Positions 46,250 to 57,777 of a stretch of 64,000 nt of DNA are shown piece after piece (positions within the stretch are counted from its first letter, which is position 1; every line of letters begins with the position of its first letter). The notes under the pieces were generated by a model. The model was not told where the DNA came from. It did no database searches and saw nothing but the letters and a program-made list of their open reading frames with translations. Made by a program: the position numbers and the translations under genes. Source of the stretch: Streptomyces sp. QL37 (GTDB lineage Bacteria > Actinomycetota > Actinomycetes > Streptomycetales > Streptomycetaceae). Location of the stretch: contig NZ_PTJS01000001.1 of the NCBI RefSeq assembly GCF_002941025.1, positions 6,239,141 through 6,303,140 on the forward strand, in the 5' to 3' direction.

Positions 46250-47434
46250 TCACCGGTCCACCGCCGAGTTCAAGGCATCGGGCAGGGCGCGGAGAAATGC
46301 CGTGATCTCGGCGGTGTCGATAATCAGGGGCGGTGCGATCCGGATTACGTGAGGGCCGATTGCGTTCACGAGGTATCCGGATTCTTCCAGCGTCTTTTCC
46401 ACTTGGGGGGCCAGGGGGCGGGTCAGAGTGAGGGCCAGCAACAGGCCGGCCCCGCGGACCTCGTCGATCAGAGGGTGGCCGAGGGCCTCGACGCCTGTCC
46501 GAAGGTATTCCCCCTGCCGCTTCACGTTGCCCAGGAGGTCGCCCTCGTCGATGGCGTCGAGAACCGCGAGAGCGGCCGCGCAGACCACGGGATTCCCGCC
46601 GAAGGTCGTGCCGTGCGTGCCCGGGGTGAGCAGGTCCGCGGCGGCCCCGAAGGCCAGAGTGGCCCCGATGGGGAGTCCGCCTCCCAGGCCCTTGCCCAGG
46701 GTGACGACATCCGGCTCGATCCCCTGGGCCTGGTACGCGAACCAGTGGCCCGTTCTGCCCACACCGGTCTGCACCTCGTCCAGGGCCAGCAGCGCTCCCG
46801 TGGCACGAGTGATCTCCCGGGCGGCGGCGAGATAGCCGGGCGGCGGCACGACCACACCGTTCTCGCCCTGCACGGGTTCCAGGACCACCATGGCGGTGTC
46901 GGCGTCGACCTGCGCACGGAGCGCCTCGACGTCACCGAAGGGCACATGGGTGACGAGGCCTGGCAGCGGTTGGAAGGGGTCGCGCTTCGCGGGCTGACCG
47001 GTCAGGGCGAGTGCGCCCATGGTCCGGCCGTGAAAGCCCCCCTCGGCCGCGACGACCCGGGTCCTTCCGGAGAGCCTGCCCATCTTGAAGGCTGCCTCGT
47101 TGGCCTCGGCCCCCGAGTTGGCGAAGAACACGCGTCCCGGACGTCCCGCCATCCGGAGCAGGCGTTCGGCGAGCTCGACCGCGGGCTCTGACACGAACAG
47201 ATTCGACACGTGGCCCAGACGGCCCACCTGTTCGCACACGGCACCGACCACCGCGGGGTGCGCGGTTCCCAGCGAGTTGACGGCGATCCCGCCGACCAGG
47301 TCCACGTACCGATTGCCGTCGACGTCCCAGAGGAAGACACCCTCGCCGCGCACCAGCGGCACCCTGGGGGTGCCGTAGTTGTTCATCAGCGAGGCCTGCC
47401 AGCGTTCGGTGAGCTCCTTGCCCGCCCTTCTCAT
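46250..47434 (-). CDS. argD: N-acetylornithine aminotransferase
   Basis: A 394-residue class III PLP aminotransferase. Motifs are [42 protein letters not shown] and the PLP Lys in [10 protein letters not shown]. It interconverts N-acetylglutamate semialdehyde and N-acetylornithine. The ATG at 47434 overlaps the argB stop by 4 bases, so it is the last gene of a coupled argC-J-B-D operon. Unlike the usual Streptomyces primary locus, no argR follows. The operon adjoins NRPS-type genes, so it looks like a cluster-dedicated ornithine supply. Confidence 0.94.
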   Translation of the reverse strand: MRRAGKELTERWQASLMNNYGTPRVPLVRGEGVFLWDVDGNRYVDLVGGIAVNSLGTAHPAVVGAVCEQVGRLGHVSNLFVSEPAVELAERLLRMAGRPGRVFFANSGAEANEAAFKMGRLSGRTRVVAAEGGFHGRTMGALALTGQPAKRDPFQPLPGLVTHVPFGDVEALRAQVDADTAMVVLEPVQGENGVVVPPPGYLAAAREITRATGALLALDEVQTGVGRTGHWFAYQAQGIEPDVVTLGKGLGGGLPIGATLAFGAAADLLTPGTHGTTFGGNPVVCAAALAVLDAIDEGDLLGNVKRQGEYLRTGVEALGHPLIDEVRGAGLLLALTLTRPLAPQVEKTLEESGYLVNAIGPHVIRIAPPLIIDTAEITAFLRALPDALNSAVDR

Positions 47435-48305
47435 CGTGTTTCCTCGAAATCGTCGGGCACGACTGTCGTGCCGATGGGTGTGCTGGTGAACAACCCGGAG
47501 AAGACCGCGTGTTCGGCGCGCCCGTCGATGATGCGTGCCGTCGCCACTCCGCTGCGTACCGCCCGCAGGCACCCTGCCATCTTCGGGATCATTCCTCTGG
47601 CCAGCTCCGGCAGGAGCTTTTCGAGTTCGGTGGCCGTGAGCCGGTCGATCACAGCGTCACTGTGCGGCCAGTCCGCGTACAGGCCGGCGACATCGGTGAG
47701 CAGAAGCAGCTCCCGGGCGCCGAGCGCGACGGCCAGTGCGGCGGCGGCCGTGTCCGCGTTGACGTTGTAGACGTGGCCGTCCTCGGCACTGCGGGCCACG
47801 GACGAGACCACCGGTATGTGTCCCGCGTCCAGGAGGGAGCGAATGAGGGTGGTGCGCACGGAAGTGATCTCGCCGACCCTCCCGATGTCGACCAGCTCCC
47901 CGTCGACCTCCGGCATGTGCTTGACCGCGGTGATGGTGTCCGCGTCCTCGCCGGTGAGGCCGACCGCGAAGGGGCCGTGACGGTTGATGAGACCGACGAG
48001 CTCACGCTGCACCTGGCCGGCGAGCACCATCCGCACCACGTCCATCGCCTGTGGGGTGGTGACCCTCAGGCCCGCCGTGAACTCGCCCGTCAGGCCGCGG
48101 CGTTCCAGCTCCGTGCTGATCTGTGGTCCACCGCCGTGAACGACGACCGGGCGGATCCCCGCCGCCCTGGCCCGGACGACGTCATGGGCGAAGGACGCCT
48201 TCTGCGCCTCGTCGATCATGGCGTGTCCGCCCAGTTTGATGACGGTGATCTGTCCTTGTTCCGCTGTCGCGGATGCCGCGGGCGCAGTGGCGTACTGGGT
48301 TCCGG

Positions 48306-48309
<4 letters not shown>
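47431..48309 (-). CDS. argB: Acetylglutamate kinase
   Basis: A 292-residue amino-acid kinase. KLGGHAM binds [13 protein letters not shown] binds substrate, and the C-terminal region includes [17 protein letters not shown]. It phosphorylates N-acetylglutamate. In most arginine-producing bacteria this step is feedback-inhibited; whether this copy lacks the arginine site cannot be judged by eye. It overlaps argD and argJ by 4 bases each. Confidence 0.95.
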
Positions 48310-50767
<2,458 letters not shown>

Positions 50768-50769
50768 CT

Positions 50770-51003
50770 ATGAGCAGCAACCCGTTCGACGACGCGGACG
50801 GAAAGTTCTACGTCCTGGTGAACGACGAGGACCAGCACTCCCTCTGGCCGACTTTCGCCGACGTCCCCGCCGGTTGGAGGGTCGTGTTCGGCGAGAACGG
50901 CCGAACGGAGTGCCTTGAGTTCGTCGAGCAGAACTGGACCGACCTGCGGCCGAAGAGCCTGCGTCTGGCGATGGCCGCGGACAAGGCCGGTGCCGGCGTC
51001 TGA
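50770..51003 (+). CDS. MbtH-like NRPS accessory protein
   Basis: A 77-residue MbtH family protein with the full signature: [29 protein letters not shown] and the conserved C-terminal WTDLRPKSL. It binds NRPS adenylation domains and aids their folding or activity, so it likely serves the NRPS at 61380. The ribosome binding site GGAG lies 6 bases before the ATG. It faces the monooxygenase gene across a giant hairpin. Confidence 0.96.
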   Translation: MSSNPFDDADGKFYVLVNDEDQHSLWPTFADVPAGWRVVFGENGRTECLEFVEQNWTDLRPKSLRLAMAADKAGAGV

Positions 51004-51078
51004 CGCGGAGTTCCCGAAGGGCGGGTCCGGTGCTGACGAACAGCACCGGACCCGCCCTTCGGGAACTCTGCGTCAGAC
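50998..51078. terminator. 38-bp-arm bidirectional hairpin overlapping both stop codons
   Basis: The arms (50998-51035 and 51041-51078) pair with one mismatch around a 5-base loop. The stem includes the TGA of the MbtH gene and the stop of the convergent monooxygenase gene. Confidence 0.9.
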
Positions 51079-52413
51079 GGTCTCTTCGGTGGCCAGTGCC
51101 GGAAGCGCCTGCTCGGTTTCGAGACGGTTGACGAGGGACTCGGTGATCTCGCCGCTACGAGTGGCGAGATTCGACAGCAGGGACGAGGTCAGGCCGTGGC
51201 TGTGCTCCGTGCCGCCCTGCAGATATATGCCGAAAGGCAGTTCAGGTTCGGTGACGAGCTGGTAGTCACGGTCCACCCGGTAGTGACCCTGGTCGTCACG
51301 CGGGCAGTGCGCCGCCAGGTCGCCGAGCAAACGGGTCGGATCCATTCCCTCGTACCCGGTGGCGAAGACCAGGGCGTCGGTGTTGAGCACCTGCGTCTCC
51401 TTGTCGAGCAGCGAGACGAGCGAGACCAGCGTTTCGTTTCCTACGCGCTGAATCGACTCGACCCTCGACAGGTTATGGAAGTGCAGACGCCGATATCCGC
51501 GTACATCTTCGTCGTAGCTGCGCCGGTAGAGGTCCTGGATGACCTCCGTGTCGACGACCGAGTAATTGGTGTTCTTGTGGTACCGCCAGAACGCCTCCCG
51601 GGTCTGATCGGTTCCGTAGTAGTAGTCGTCCACCGCGGCCGGGTCGAACACCTGGTTCGCGAAAGGCGTGTCGTCCGCCACCGAGTAGCCGTACGACGGA
51701 ATGACCGAGTGGACCTGCGCGTGCGGCAGCATGTCGTGCATGAACCTGGTGATCTCGGCGGCGCTCTGCCCGGCACCGACCACCGCCACGCTCTTCAGCT
51801 CGTCGGAGCCGACCGACCGGAACTTCTCCAGGAACTCGGAGCTGTGCCAGACGCGTTCATCCCGCTCCATGCCTTGCGGCATGCGCGGGACCAGGCCTGT
51901 GGAGATGACCACGTTGCGCGCGTGGACCAGTCTGCTGCTGCCGTCCGCGATGTCCCGGACCTCCAGCTCCAGATGGCCGGCGGCCCCGGAGCCGGCTTCC
52001 CCCGCCCGTCGTACGGAGACGACCTCGGAGCCGTACGAGACGGAGTCCTCGAAGTGCGACTGGGCCCATTCCAGGTACTGGTGGAATTCCTGGCGGGTGG
52101 GAAAGAAATCCTGGTTGTTGACGAACTGCGTCAGTCGGCCCGACTCATGCAGGTACGACACGAAGCTGAACTTCGATGTCGGGTTCCGAAAGGTCGCCAG
52201 ATCCTTCAGGAACGAAATCTGCATCGTCGCCGACGGGAGGAGCATGTTCTTGTGCCAGCCGAAGGAAGGCTGTCGCTCGATGAATGCAGCAGATATTTTC
52301 CGACCTGCTCCGTTTGTTGCCCTCTCTTTCAGTGCAATGGCCAGAGACAGGTTGGACGGGCCGAACCCGACACCAACCACGTCGTACATCTCAGGCGCAC
52401 GAGTAGTACCCAT
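51073..52413 (-). CDS. L-ornithine N5-monooxygenase / L-lysine N6-monooxygenase family
   Basis: A 446-residue flavin N-hydroxylase. FAD motif VGVGFGPSNLSLAIAL, then the substrate signature WHKNMLLPSATMQISFLKDL, NADPH motif AVVGAGQSAAEI and the C-terminal FATGYE. It hydroxylates the side-chain amine of ornithine (or lysine) with NADPH and O2. The adjacent ornithine operon favours ornithine as substrate. N5-hydroxyornithine then feeds hydroxamate siderophores or, via N-N bond formation, piperazic acid; no acyltransferase or KtzT-like gene is visible to decide. The ATG at 52413 has GAAGGAG upstream. Confidence 0.93.
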   Translation of the reverse strand: MGTTRAPEMYDVVGVGFGPSNLSLAIALKERATNGAGRKISAAFIERQPSFGWHKNMLLPSATMQISFLKDLATFRNPTSKFSFVSYLHESGRLTQFVNNQDFFPTRQEFHQYLEWAQSHFEDSVSYGSEVVSVRRAGEAGSGAAGHLELEVRDIADGSSRLVHARNVVISTGLVPRMPQGMERDERVWHSSEFLEKFRSVGSDELKSVAVVGAGQSAAEITRFMHDMLPHAQVHSVIPSYGYSVADDTPFANQVFDPAAVDDYYYGTDQTREAFWRYHKNTNYSVVDTEVIQDLYRRSYDEDVRGYRRLHFHNLSRVESIQRVGNETLVSLVSLLDKETQVLNTDALVFATGYEGMDPTRLLGDLAAHCPRDDQGHYRVDRDYQLVTEPELPFGIYLQGGTEHSHGLTSSLLSNLATRSGEITESLVNRLETEQALPALATEETV

Positions 52414-52548
52414 AGAAACTCCTTCGGTGAGTGGTCAGAGTGCGAATTGCGGCAGCATGTTCGAAGCGATATTGCATGGTACGAGCCAACAACCTAGATC
52501 GGTGAGACACGCGCTTTCAAGCTGTGCGGTGCCGGGCGGGGGTTTTCC

Positions 52549-52566
52549 CGTCCTGCCGACAGGACA
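52549..52566. promoter_or_regulatory. Cluster D operator, site 2 (monooxygenase / thioesterase divergent region)
   Basis: CGTCCTG-CCGA-CAGGACA, 6-bp perfect arms with one outer mismatch to the common motif. It lies midway between the two divergent starts. Confidence 0.6.
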
Positions 52567-52638
52567 AAGCTGCGCCGAGTTTCACATCGTTGATAGCTTC
52601 TGAGAACAGTCCCTGAGAAAGAAGGAGACGGATACGCC

Positions 52639-53397
52639 ATGGTGGTAGCTACCAGCAGTGATTGGATACGCAGATACAGCAGCCCGCTCAAACCCCGCAT
52701 CCGACTGCTCTGCCTGCCGCACGCGGGTGGGGCTGCAACATTCTTTCACGGCTGGGCCCGTGCATTCGGAAACGACATCGAAGTGCTCGCGGCGTGCTAT
52801 CCGGGCCGGCAGCACCGAATAAATGAGCCATGCCTGCCCTCCATCGAAGCCATGGCGGACGCGCTCACCGAGGAAATGCTGGCCTACGCCGACGCGCCCC
52901 TGGCCATCTTCGGGCACAGCATGGGGGCCACCCTGGCATACGAGATCACCCTGCGGCTGCACCGACAGCACGACATCGTTCCGACGGCTCTGCTCCTCTC
53001 GTCCCGCGAGCCTCCGCACCGGGTGACCCCGATCAACGCCGACCCCGACGACCAGGCGTCGGTCGTCGCGGAGGTCCACCGTCTCGGCGGCACGGATTCC
53101 GAGGTCCTCGCCGACCCGGACCTGCGGGACCTCGTACTTCCCGCCATCCGTTCCGATTTCCGGCTCGTGAACGACTACGCGGCCCGGCCGGGCGTCCCCC
53201 TCCCCTGTCCCGTCGTCGGCTATGTCGGCTCCTCGGACCCCGACCTCGACGACGGCGTCATGCGTGACTGGGGCGACCTCGCTCCCGAGGGGTTCGACCT
53301 GGTCACCCTGCAGGGCGACCACTTCTATCTGGTGGACCGTGAGGAGGAGTTGACCGCGGACATCCGTGCCCGGCTGCGAACCACGCCCCTCGGATAG
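52639..53397 (+). CDS. Type II thioesterase
   Basis: A 252-residue alpha/beta hydrolase. LPHAGGAATFFHGWA is the N-terminal type II TE signature; the nucleophile is in FGHSMGATLAYE and the His in LQGDHFYLV. Such enzymes clear misprimed carrier domains of NRPS/PKS assembly lines. It is single in its transcript, divergent from the monooxygenase. ATG 52639 has GGAG 11 bases upstream. Confidence 0.94.
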   Translation: MVVATSSDWIRRYSSPLKPRIRLLCLPHAGGAATFFHGWARAFGNDIEVLAACYPGRQHRINEPCLPSIEAMADALTEEMLAYADAPLAIFGHSMGATLAYEITLRLHRQHDIVPTALLLSSREPPHRVTPINADPDDQASVVAEVHRLGGTDSEVLADPDLRDLVLPAIRSDFRLVNDYAARPGVPLPCPVVGYVGSSDPDLDDGVMRDWGDLAPEGFDLVTLQGDHFYLVDREEELTADIRARLRTTPLG

Positions 53398-53510
53398 GGT
53401 CTCTCGTCCGGATCAGGCCGGATCCGAAACGGAAGACCCTGGTCCATCAACGCTGCCGGCGACGGTGGCAGCGGGGACGGCGACAGGGCGCCGGCGCCCG
53501 CTTCCGGTAG

Positions 53511-53550
53511 CGGTCGGTCGTGGCCCCCGCGGTGGGGCCACGACCGACCG
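53511..53550. terminator. Bidirectional hairpin terminator
   Basis: CGGTCGGTCGTGGCCCC and its complement, 17-bp arms and a 6-base loop, between the convergent thioesterase and aminotransferase genes. Confidence 0.85.
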
Positions 53551-53562
53551 CGACCGGACGGA

Positions 53563-54750
53563 CTACGCCAGCGCCTTGCCCAGCCGACGCATCCCCTCCA
53601 CGGTGTCCGGGGGCGCGTGCCCCGCGAACGACAGCCGCAGTGTCGACGCATCCGGGGGACCCGCGAAGAACGGGGCACCCGGCACGTACGAGACTCCGTG
53701 GTCGACCGCCCTCGGCAGCAGCGCCGCCGTGTCGTAGCCCTCGGGCAAGCGGACCCAGAGGAACATGCCACCGTCAGGGCGGCTCCACGAGCTCCCCGCC
53801 GGCAGCGCGTCGGGCAGCTCGGAAAGCATCGCCTCGCAGCGCTCCCGGTACAGGACCCGGCCGTCCCGCAACCGCGCGTCGATGTCGTGGCTGCCCAGGT
53901 AATGGGCCGCGGCGGCCTGGTCCACGGTCGAGCTGTGCAGATCCATCGCCTGCTTGGCGAGGACACAGGCGCGCAGCAGAGCGGGCGGCGCGCTGATCCA
54001 GCCCAGCCTGAGGCCAGGTGCCACGATCTTGGACAGGCTGCCCAGCAGCACGCTCCTGTCCCGTGCCCCGGTCTGGTTCCTGATCCACGGCAACTCCGCT
54101 CCACGGAACCTGAGTTCACCGTACGGGTCGTCCTCGGCGATCCAGAACCCCGCGGTCTCCGCCAGCCGTGCGACTGCCCGCCGGCGTTCCAGGGCGAGGG
54201 TGCGTCCCGTGGGGTTCTGGAAGTTCGGCACGAGGTAGACGAGCTTGGGGCGGTCGCGAGCCACGACGTGGGCCAGCGCATCGACGTCGATGCCCTCGTC
54301 GTCGGCGGGAACGGGGACCACCCGCGCACCGGTGTAGGCGAAGCACTGGAGGGCTGCGAGGTAGGTCGGCTCCTCGACGGCGACGGTGTCGCCCGGACGC
54401 AGGAGAACCGTGGCGAGGAGCATGAGCGCCTGCTGGGCGCCGGTCGTGATGAGCAGTTCGCCCGGGTCCGTCTCGAGCCCGCGCAGGGTCGACCGGGCGG
54501 CGATCAGCTCGCGCAGCAGGGGGTCCCCGTCCGTGACCGAGTACTGCAGGGCGGCGCGCGGATCGTGGGAGAGCACGTGGTCGTAAGAGGCCCGCAGCCC
54601 CTCGGTGTCCAGGAGCTCCGAGGCCGGCATGCCGCCAGCGAACGAGAGCACGTCGGGACGGCCGGCCAGGGCGAGCGCGTCGCGGATGACCGAGCTGGTC
54701 GCGGCAGCCGGGCGTGGGACGAGCCCGGGAGGAGGGACGCGGTCAGCCAT
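53563..54750 (-). CDS. PLP-dependent aminotransferase (LysN / MocR-like fold type I)
   Basis: A 395-residue class I/II aminotransferase. LSFAGGMPASELL near residue 35, ITTGAQQALMLLA, YLVPNFQNPTG and the PLP lysine in LLGSLSKIVAPGLRLGW match LysN-type 2-aminoadipate aminotransferases and relatives without the MocR DNA-binding domain. It overlaps the LeuB-like gene by 8 bases and ends the four-gene chain-extension operon. It should convert the extended 2-oxo acid to its L-amino acid. Which acid is unknown. Confidence 0.92.
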   Translation of the reverse strand: MADRVPPPGLVPRPAAATSSVIRDALALAGRPDVLSFAGGMPASELLDTEGLRASYDHVLSHDPRAALQYSVTDGDPLLRELIAARSTLRGLETDPGELLITTGAQQALMLLATVLLRPGDTVAVEEPTYLAALQCFAYTGARVVPVPADDEGIDVDALAHVVARDRPKLVYLVPNFQNPTGRTLALERRRAVARLAETAGFWIAEDDPYGELRFRGAELPWIRNQTGARDRSVLLGSLSKIVAPGLRLGWISAPPALLRACVLAKQAMDLHSSTVDQAAAAHYLGSHDIDARLRDGRVLYRERCEAMLSELPDALPAGSSWSRPDGGMFLWVRLPEGYDTAALLPRAVDHGVSYVPGAPFFAGPPDASTLRLSFAGHAPPDTVEGMRRLGKALA

Positions 54751-55795
54751 GGGACACCGTGCTCTCGTCGGAGAGGTCCTTCTCGAGGCACGCCATGACT
54801 TCCCCGATGAACGTCGCGGTGGTCCCGTGGCCTCCCATGTCCGGGGTGGCCGCGTCACTTCGTGCCGCAGAGGCCAGCGCCCGGCGCAGCGGGACCGCTG
54901 CCGAGTGGTGCCCGAGATGGTCGAGCATGAGAGCCGCCGCCGTGGCCGTGGCGTACGGATTGGCGATGCCCCGCCCAGCGATGTCGGGCGCGCTTCCGTG
55001 CACCGGTTCGAACAGGGCGTAGCCGGTCTCCGGGCAGATGCTCGCGCTGGCGGCCAGACCGAGTCCGCCCATGAGGGCTGCGCCGATGTCGCTGACGATG
55101 TCGCCGAAGAGGTTGGAGGCGACGATGCCCTCGTAGGGCGAGGAGTCTCGAACCAGGTGGTAACAGAAGGAGTCGACATACTCGTCGCTTCCCACCAGCC
55201 CCGGGTGCCGGTCGAGTTCGGCGCGGAAGACCTCCTGCCAGAGGCGACCCGTGTGGGGCACGGCGTTGCTCTTGTGCACCAGGGTGACCCGCTTGCGTCC
55301 GCTGTCGCTCAGGGTGCGCAGGCAGTACCGGAGGAACCTCTCGACGGTCTCCCGGGTGTAGACGCATTCGTCGATGGCTACGGCCGGTCGCCCTCCTTGG
55401 GCGACGGTGCCGCCGACTCCGGCGTAGAGCCCCTGGGTGTTCTCCCGGAACAGGGCGACGGCCCGGTCGCTGCCGGCCGGGGTGAAGGGCCGGTAGTTCA
55501 CGTACAGGTCGAGGCCCCGGCGCAGCCCCAGCAGGATGTCGCGGCCGTGTGCCATGTCCGGGATCCTGGGGTCGCCCAGTGCGCCCAGGAGAACGGCACC
55601 GTAGTCGGAGGCCAGCATGTCGAGTGCGCCGGACGGCAGACCGACACCCTCGGCCAGCCACCGCTCGGCGCCCCAGTCGAAGGTCTCGAACGAGAGGCCG
55701 AGCCGGAAGTGGTCGCTGAGGAGCGACAGCGCGGGCAGGACGGCCGGGACGACCTCGCCACCGATTCCGTCCCCGGGAACCACCGCGATCCTCAT
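54743..55795 (-). CDS. Isopropylmalate/homoisocitrate dehydrogenase-like enzyme
   Basis: A 350-residue beta-decarboxylating dehydrogenase. PGDGIGGEVVPAVL at the start; substrate and NAD regions LYVNYRPFTP, SNLFGDIVSDIGAALMGGLGLA and FEPVHGSAPDIAGRGIANP. In leucine-type pathways it oxidises and decarboxylates the extended malate. Primary LeuB usually has LFANLRP; YVNYRP here marks a divergent specificity. Its ATG overlaps the aconitase-like gene's TGA (ATGA). Confidence 0.92.
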   Translation of the reverse strand: MRIAVVPGDGIGGEVVPAVLPALSLLSDHFRLGLSFETFDWGAERWLAEGVGLPSGALDMLASDYGAVLLGALGDPRIPDMAHGRDILLGLRRGLDLYVNYRPFTPAGSDRAVALFRENTQGLYAGVGGTVAQGGRPAVAIDECVYTRETVERFLRYCLRTLSDSGRKRVTLVHKSNAVPHTGRLWQEVFRAELDRHPGLVGSDEYVDSFCYHLVRDSSPYEGIVASNLFGDIVSDIGAALMGGLGLAASASICPETGYALFEPVHGSAPDIAGRGIANPYATATAAALMLDHLGHHSAAVPLRRALASAARSDAATPDMGGHGTTATFIGEVMACLEKDLSDESTVSHG

Positions 55796-57777
55796 GAGCG
55801 CGCTCCGGCGGTGAACATGTCCTCCACTGAGCTGAGCCGCCCCGCGATGGCGCTCGCCGCGACCACGTACGGGGAGGTCAGATAGACCTGGCCGGGCCCC
55901 GAGCGGCCTGGGAAGTTGCGGTTCTGCGCACTGACGGTGATCTCGTCGGGCCGCTCCGAGACACCCGGTCCCGCATTGATGCAAGCCCCGCAGGAGGGCG
56001 GCAGGACGGTGACGCCGACCTGCTCGAAGAGGTCGAGATAGCCGTGTTTCGCGGCGTGGTCCATCACGGCCTCGCTGCCGACCTGGATGTACGCCTGGAC
56101 GCCCTCGGGCACCGACAGTCCCTGTTCGCGGGCGAGACGGAAGACGCTGGCGTACATGTCCATGTCCTCGGCCTTGCCACCTGTGCAGGAGCCGCCGTAC
56201 GCCTTGTCGACGCGGATCTCCTCGTGCACGGAGGCGAGCGGGACGGCGTTGCGCGGGTCTCCGGGCAGGGCGACCATCGGTTCGACGGTGTCCAGGGCGA
56301 CGGTCACGGTGGACGCGTAGTCCGCGCCCGGGTCCGACGTCAGCGCGGCGGCGTCGGGAAGCGCCGGAGTGCGGCGGGCCAGATGCGCCCGGGTGATGTC
56401 ATCGGCCTCGAACATGGCGGTCATGCCCCCCGCCTCGACCGCCATGTTGCACAGGGTGGCGCGTTCGTCGACACTCAGGGACTTCGCGCCCGAGCCGGTG
56501 AACAGCAGGACCTTGCCCAGGGTTCGGCTGCCCTCGATCCCCGGGTGGGCCAGCAGATTGAGCATGACGTCCTTGGCACAGACACCCGGACGCAGGACGC
56601 CGTCGAGTTCGACCCGGACGACGGCCGGCACCTTCACCAGGATCTCGCGGTTGTACCAGGAGTTGGCGATGTCGGTGGCGCCCACTCCGAAGGCCAGGGC
56701 ACCGACGGCACCAGCGGTGCAGGTATGGCTGTCGGTGCCGATGATCACGTCACCGGGCCGGGCCACGTGCTCCAGGATGTGGTTGTGGCAGATCGCCTGG
56801 CTCCCGCCGTTCTCGCGGGGGCCGATGAAGTGCCCGCCGCCGAGCTCCGCGAACTCCCGCTGCCGTACGCCGAGATCGTCGACGCGTGCGATGAGCTGGT
56901 CACCGTTCGGGCGGCGCTTCAGGACGGGGCCTGCCAGGGAGAGGTGGTCCTGGAAGAAGTAGCAGCTGTCCGGCTCGGCGAGCCGGGCGTCCGGGCCGAA
57001 CTGCTGCGCGAACATGCCCGCGGCCATGGGGGTGACGTACTCGTGCGAGAACCGGACGTCCGTCGTGACGAAGTACGACTCGCCGACGCTCACCGACGCG
57101 TCCTCGGGGAGCGGATTACGCGGCGAGAGGGCGCCCTGAAGAATCTTCTCCACGACGTTCAACGGGCGCGCGGCGGCGAACTCCGGCGTGATGCTCGAGC
57201 CCTCGCGATTGAAGCCGAACAGCCCGCCGAGGTCTACGATGGCCCGCTCGATGTTGTTGGCGCGCCGGGTGAACGCCTCCAGCGGCAGCTCCTCGCCGTC
57301 GAGGAGGGACTCCAGGAGGTCGAAGTCGGTGCAGGTGATGATGCCGACGTTGCGGCAGTTCTGCTCGTAGATCCGCTCGAAGGAACGGGCGAAGACGACC
57401 TCGACGCCCGCGTACTTCTCGGCGTAGACGGCGTGTTCCCGGGACGAGCCGCAGCCCTTCGCCTCACCACTGACGATGATCTGGGGGGCGAACGACTTCA
57501 GGGCGCCCTCGGTCACCTTCTTGTCCCGCAGCCCCAGATAGGCGTAGTCGCCGAGCTTCTCGTCGTACCAGTAGCAGCACCAGCCGGGGATGATCTCGTC
57601 GGTGGAGATGTTGTTCATGAGCGGCGCACGCAGCAGCTCGGCGGGGCCGGGCACCGGGCCGCCCGACAGCTGCGCGGCCACGACATCGGTGTCCTCGGTC
57701 AGGACGAGGACGTTGCCGCGCAGACTGATCCGGCGCTCCTCGAAGTCCTCGTCCCGGGCGTTACTCGGCGGTCGCAA
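55792..57777 (-). CDS. Fused aconitase-family dehydratase with swivel domain first (LeuD-LeuC order)
   Basis: A 661-residue protein. About residues 25-215 are the swivel (small-subunit) domain, with NNISTDEIIPG and the GCGSSREHA loop. About 235-655 are the catalytic large-subunit domains, with IGTDSHTCTAGAVG and cluster cysteines in GTDSHTCT and LPPSCGACINAG. Common fused aconitases have the swivel last; swivel-first is the AcnB order but without its HEAT domain. It should isomerise the 2-substituted malate made by the LeuA-like enzyme. The start is uncertain: TTG 57777, inside the end of the upstream gene, lacks a strong ribosome binding site. Confidence 0.88.
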   Translation of the reverse strand: MRPPSNARDEDFEERRISLRGNVLVLTEDTDVVAAQLSGGPVPGPAELLRAPLMNNISTDEIIPGWCCYWYDEKLGDYAYLGLRDKKVTEGALKSFAPQIIVSGEAKGCGSSREHAVYAEKYAGVEVVFARSFERIYEQNCRNVGIITCTDFDLLESLLDGEELPLEAFTRRANNIERAIVDLGGLFGFNREGSSITPEFAAARPLNVVEKILQGALSPRNPLPEDASVSVGESYFVTTDVRFSHEYVTPMAAGMFAQQFGPDARLAEPDSCYFFQDHLSLAGPVLKRRPNGDQLIARVDDLGVRQREFAELGGGHFIGPRENGGSQAICHNHILEHVARPGDVIIGTDSHTCTAGAVGALAFGVGATDIANSWYNREILVKVPAVVRVELDGVLRPGVCAKDVMLNLLAHPGIEGSRTLGKVLLFTGSGAKSLSVDERATLCNMAVEAGGMTAMFEADDITRAHLARRTPALPDAAALTSDPGADYASTVTVALDTVEPMVALPGDPRNAVPLASVHEEIRVDKAYGGSCTGGKAEDMDMYASVFRLAREQGLSVPEGVQAYIQVGSEAVMDHAAKHGYLDLFEQVGVTVLPPSCGACINAGPGVSERPDEITVSAQNRNFPGRSGPGQVYLTSPYVVAASAIAGRLSSVEDMFTAGARS

